From NCBI GenBank assembly GCA_008360955.1, contig LUCM01003403.1, positions 57,177 through 121,176 on the forward strand: 64,000 bases of DNA, in the 5' to 3' direction. The stretch comes from Fasciolopsis buskii. Lineage: Eukaryota; Platyhelminthes; Trematoda; Plagiorchiida; Fasciolidae. The translations under genes and the position numbers were made by a program. Under the pieces are notes generated by a model, which saw nothing but the letters and a program-made list of their open reading frames with translations, searched no databases and had not been told where the DNA came from. Shown here in pieces: positions 62,671-64,000 of the stretch (its first letter is position 1; each line of letters opens with the position of its first letter).

Positions 62671-62979
62671 TATGCACCGCGAAAAGTCACTGTTGAGAAA
62701 AGCAAACCCCGTGAAGGACTGTGGTATATTGCTGAGGTCATTCACAAATGTCCGAAATCATTTAACTACGACCATGAGAAAATGGTTGATGATTCGGATG
62801 CGGTACGCACCCATCAAGACATGTCGGATGATTCGTTTCCGGAAAGAGTCGAGGTCAGTTTGCAAAGTTATCGTGATGAGAATTGAAATGGACAGTGAAA
62901 CAAGTGACAGATACCGACAAAATTGTTCTCCAAATTTCGCTAAAAGGAGAGAAATTTCCCGATGGCTTATCTGCTGGGT
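62671..62979 (+). CDS. candidate exon region, possible frameshift or tiny intron
   Basis: On the plus strand the frame from 62671 reads YAPRKVTVEKSKPREGLWYI, AEVIHKCPKSFNYDHEKMVD and DSDAVRTHQDMSDDSFPERV. It is acidic and clearly protein-like up to a donor-like GTCGAG|GTCAGT at 62853. A few dozen bases further a second well-formed frame begins (KWTVKQVTDTDKIVLQIS, LKGEKFPDGLSAG) and ends at a consensus donor, GCTGGGT|GTGAGT, at 62979. The two frames differ, so they are joined either by a very short intron (an AG at about 62895 would make it 42 bases, though the phase is off by one) or by a mutation. Family not recognised. The minus strand is also open here, but with a less likely composition. 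Confidence 0.4.
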
Positions 62980-63424
62980 GTGAGTTTGTTTAACTGCATC
63001 ATTACCCCTTCCTGATTGGTTCACAAAATACTTCCTTTGGATGCATTTTGAAGGGTAGCCATCTGTATGATGAATCGGGCTTCGTAAGCCGCTTTTTGCT
63101 TACCATCGACCGGGATTTCCGTTTTCATACTGACTTCACTTCTTGAAGAAGTGACTTCTGACAACTTGAAGCAACCGATCGCATAGGTTTTCAATTCGAA
63201 GTCCAGAAGCCAATTAATAGTTTACAAACCCGATATTTAAACCTTCTTATAAAACAAGGGCCGATATCACTGTCTGCTCTGGTCTCGCTCGTGCACTCAG
63301 TAGTTCGCATGAAAGTGATGATGGCAAAGATGTGATGGCTCTGTAAATCACTTGGTAAATTCCCATGCGGAACACGTCGATATAGGCCTCAGTAATTGTC
63401 ATGTCATGTGCACCTAGACAGTCT
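62980..63424. other. no recognised gene
   Basis: Nothing supported. It may contain the strongly decayed upstream part of the LINE fragment that begins at about 63425. Confidence 0.35.
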
Positions 63425-63998
63425 GCCTAAAACGAGTAGAAGGCTATTTTGGGCTTTGCTTGACTGCTTATCCAATCAAATTCAGAAACACTTACCACGG
63501 TTGATTCTGTGAAATATCTAGAAGCCACTATTGATAAAAATCTGAAATGGAATACTCACATTTCTACCTGCATAAAAACTCCCCGGCGGTTGTCATTTTC
63601 AACCAGGAAGCTTCGACACTACAAAGTGAAACAAAGCACCATTTCCCGATTTGCATACTAGTGTGTTTTTCCAATCCTTCTTTACTGTTCTCCTGTCATT
63701 TTTCTAGGTTTACTTAAAAAGGACTTTAAAATTCTTCGCTTGTGAGTATCAATTACTAGTGTCTTTCGTACCACTAACTCAATTGTCCTTCAATCTATGT
63801 GATCAACACTAATTTGCTCACAAAATTCCTTCAGATCCTACGCATCCTCTGCACAACGATCTTTCAAAGTGCCGCTCTCATTTCTACACGATCCATTCTT
63901 CGTTTCATACCTTCTAGAATCAATATCCATAGGAACTCCACTGCCCCATATTTAGCACGCATCTTGACAAACCGTGGCCGTGTTTCAGCCAGTTTCCT
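63425..63998 (+). mobile_element. CR1/jockey-like LINE fragment, C-terminal part of reverse transcriptase (broken)
   Basis: On the plus strand the translation shows the region after the catalytic core of a CR1/jockey-like reverse transcriptase: TTVDSVKYLEATIDKNLKW with NTHISTCIKTPRRLSFSTRK, then RHYKVKQSTISRFAY, a stop, VFPILLYCSPVIFLGLLKKD and FKILRL. Further down, in shifted frames, come SYASSAQRSFKVPLSFLHDP and, near the window edge, LARILTNRGRVSASF-like remnants. KYLG(V)T.D..L.W..H and the P(I)LLY motif are typical of the family. Several stops and frame changes make it inactive. It continues beyond the window edge or ends there. Confidence 0.75.
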
Positions 63999-64000
63999 GA

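Noticed and set aside
1..64000. CRISPR arrays, bacterial promoters, operons or rRNA
   Set aside because: No regularly spaced short direct repeats, no long contiguous genes and no rRNA-like conserved blocks were seen; the window is eukaryotic in character.

Overview
The window looks like eukaryotic nuclear DNA from a metazoan with long introns and many transposable elements. It is most likely a parasitic flatworm of the trematode type. The reasons are the lack of any long uninterrupted gene, the many stop codons, candidate short exons with GT/AG borders, one 783-base assembly gap (23931-24713), tRNA-derived SINEs, and degenerate fragments of three retroelement classes common in flatworms: a Penelope-like element with a GIY-YIG domain, an RTE-like LINE and a CR1/jockey-like LINE. 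The organism assignment is inference. Nothing bacterial was found: no operons, no ribosome-binding sites, no CRISPR and no rRNA.

Layout. 1-10 kb is mostly featureless, with two SINEs on the minus strand and one weak candidate exon near 1.5 kb. 10-14 kb holds a candidate exon on the minus strand, a long TA microsatellite, a plus-strand candidate exon with both splice borders (12631-12743), and the 3' part of a Penelope-like element (13491-14020). A detached copy of that element's tail lies in opposite orientation at about 18.05 kb. 21.3-21.8 kb and 33.0-33.4 kb carry the two copies of a 464-base unit, inverted to each other and about 98% identical; this is the most striking repeat here. 23.1-25.5 kb surrounds the gap and has a few plus-strand candidate exons.

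36-59 kb on the minus strand contains a series of coding-like blocks, several with good splice borders and matching phase. They may belong to one large gene for a cysteine-containing, N-glycosylated ectodomain protein, but the product is not recognised and the model is unproven. Its putative introns hold a dead RTE-like LINE (38.2-39.5 kb), whose YADD catalytic box seems deleted, and several SINEs. Near the right edge there is a plus-strand coding-like block (62671-62979) and the broken C-terminal part of a CR1/jockey-like reverse transcriptase (about 63.43-64.0 kb).

Ten copies of one tRNA-derived SINE family are scattered through the window in both orientations (2.3, 5.6, 21.0, 28.9, 36.6, 40.5, 48.3, 50.7, 54.3 and 55.5 kb), and there are traces of other tRNA-like repeats. 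Most open frames of 60-130 codons are chance frames. All exon calls rest on reading frame, composition and splice borders seen by eye, without any homology search.
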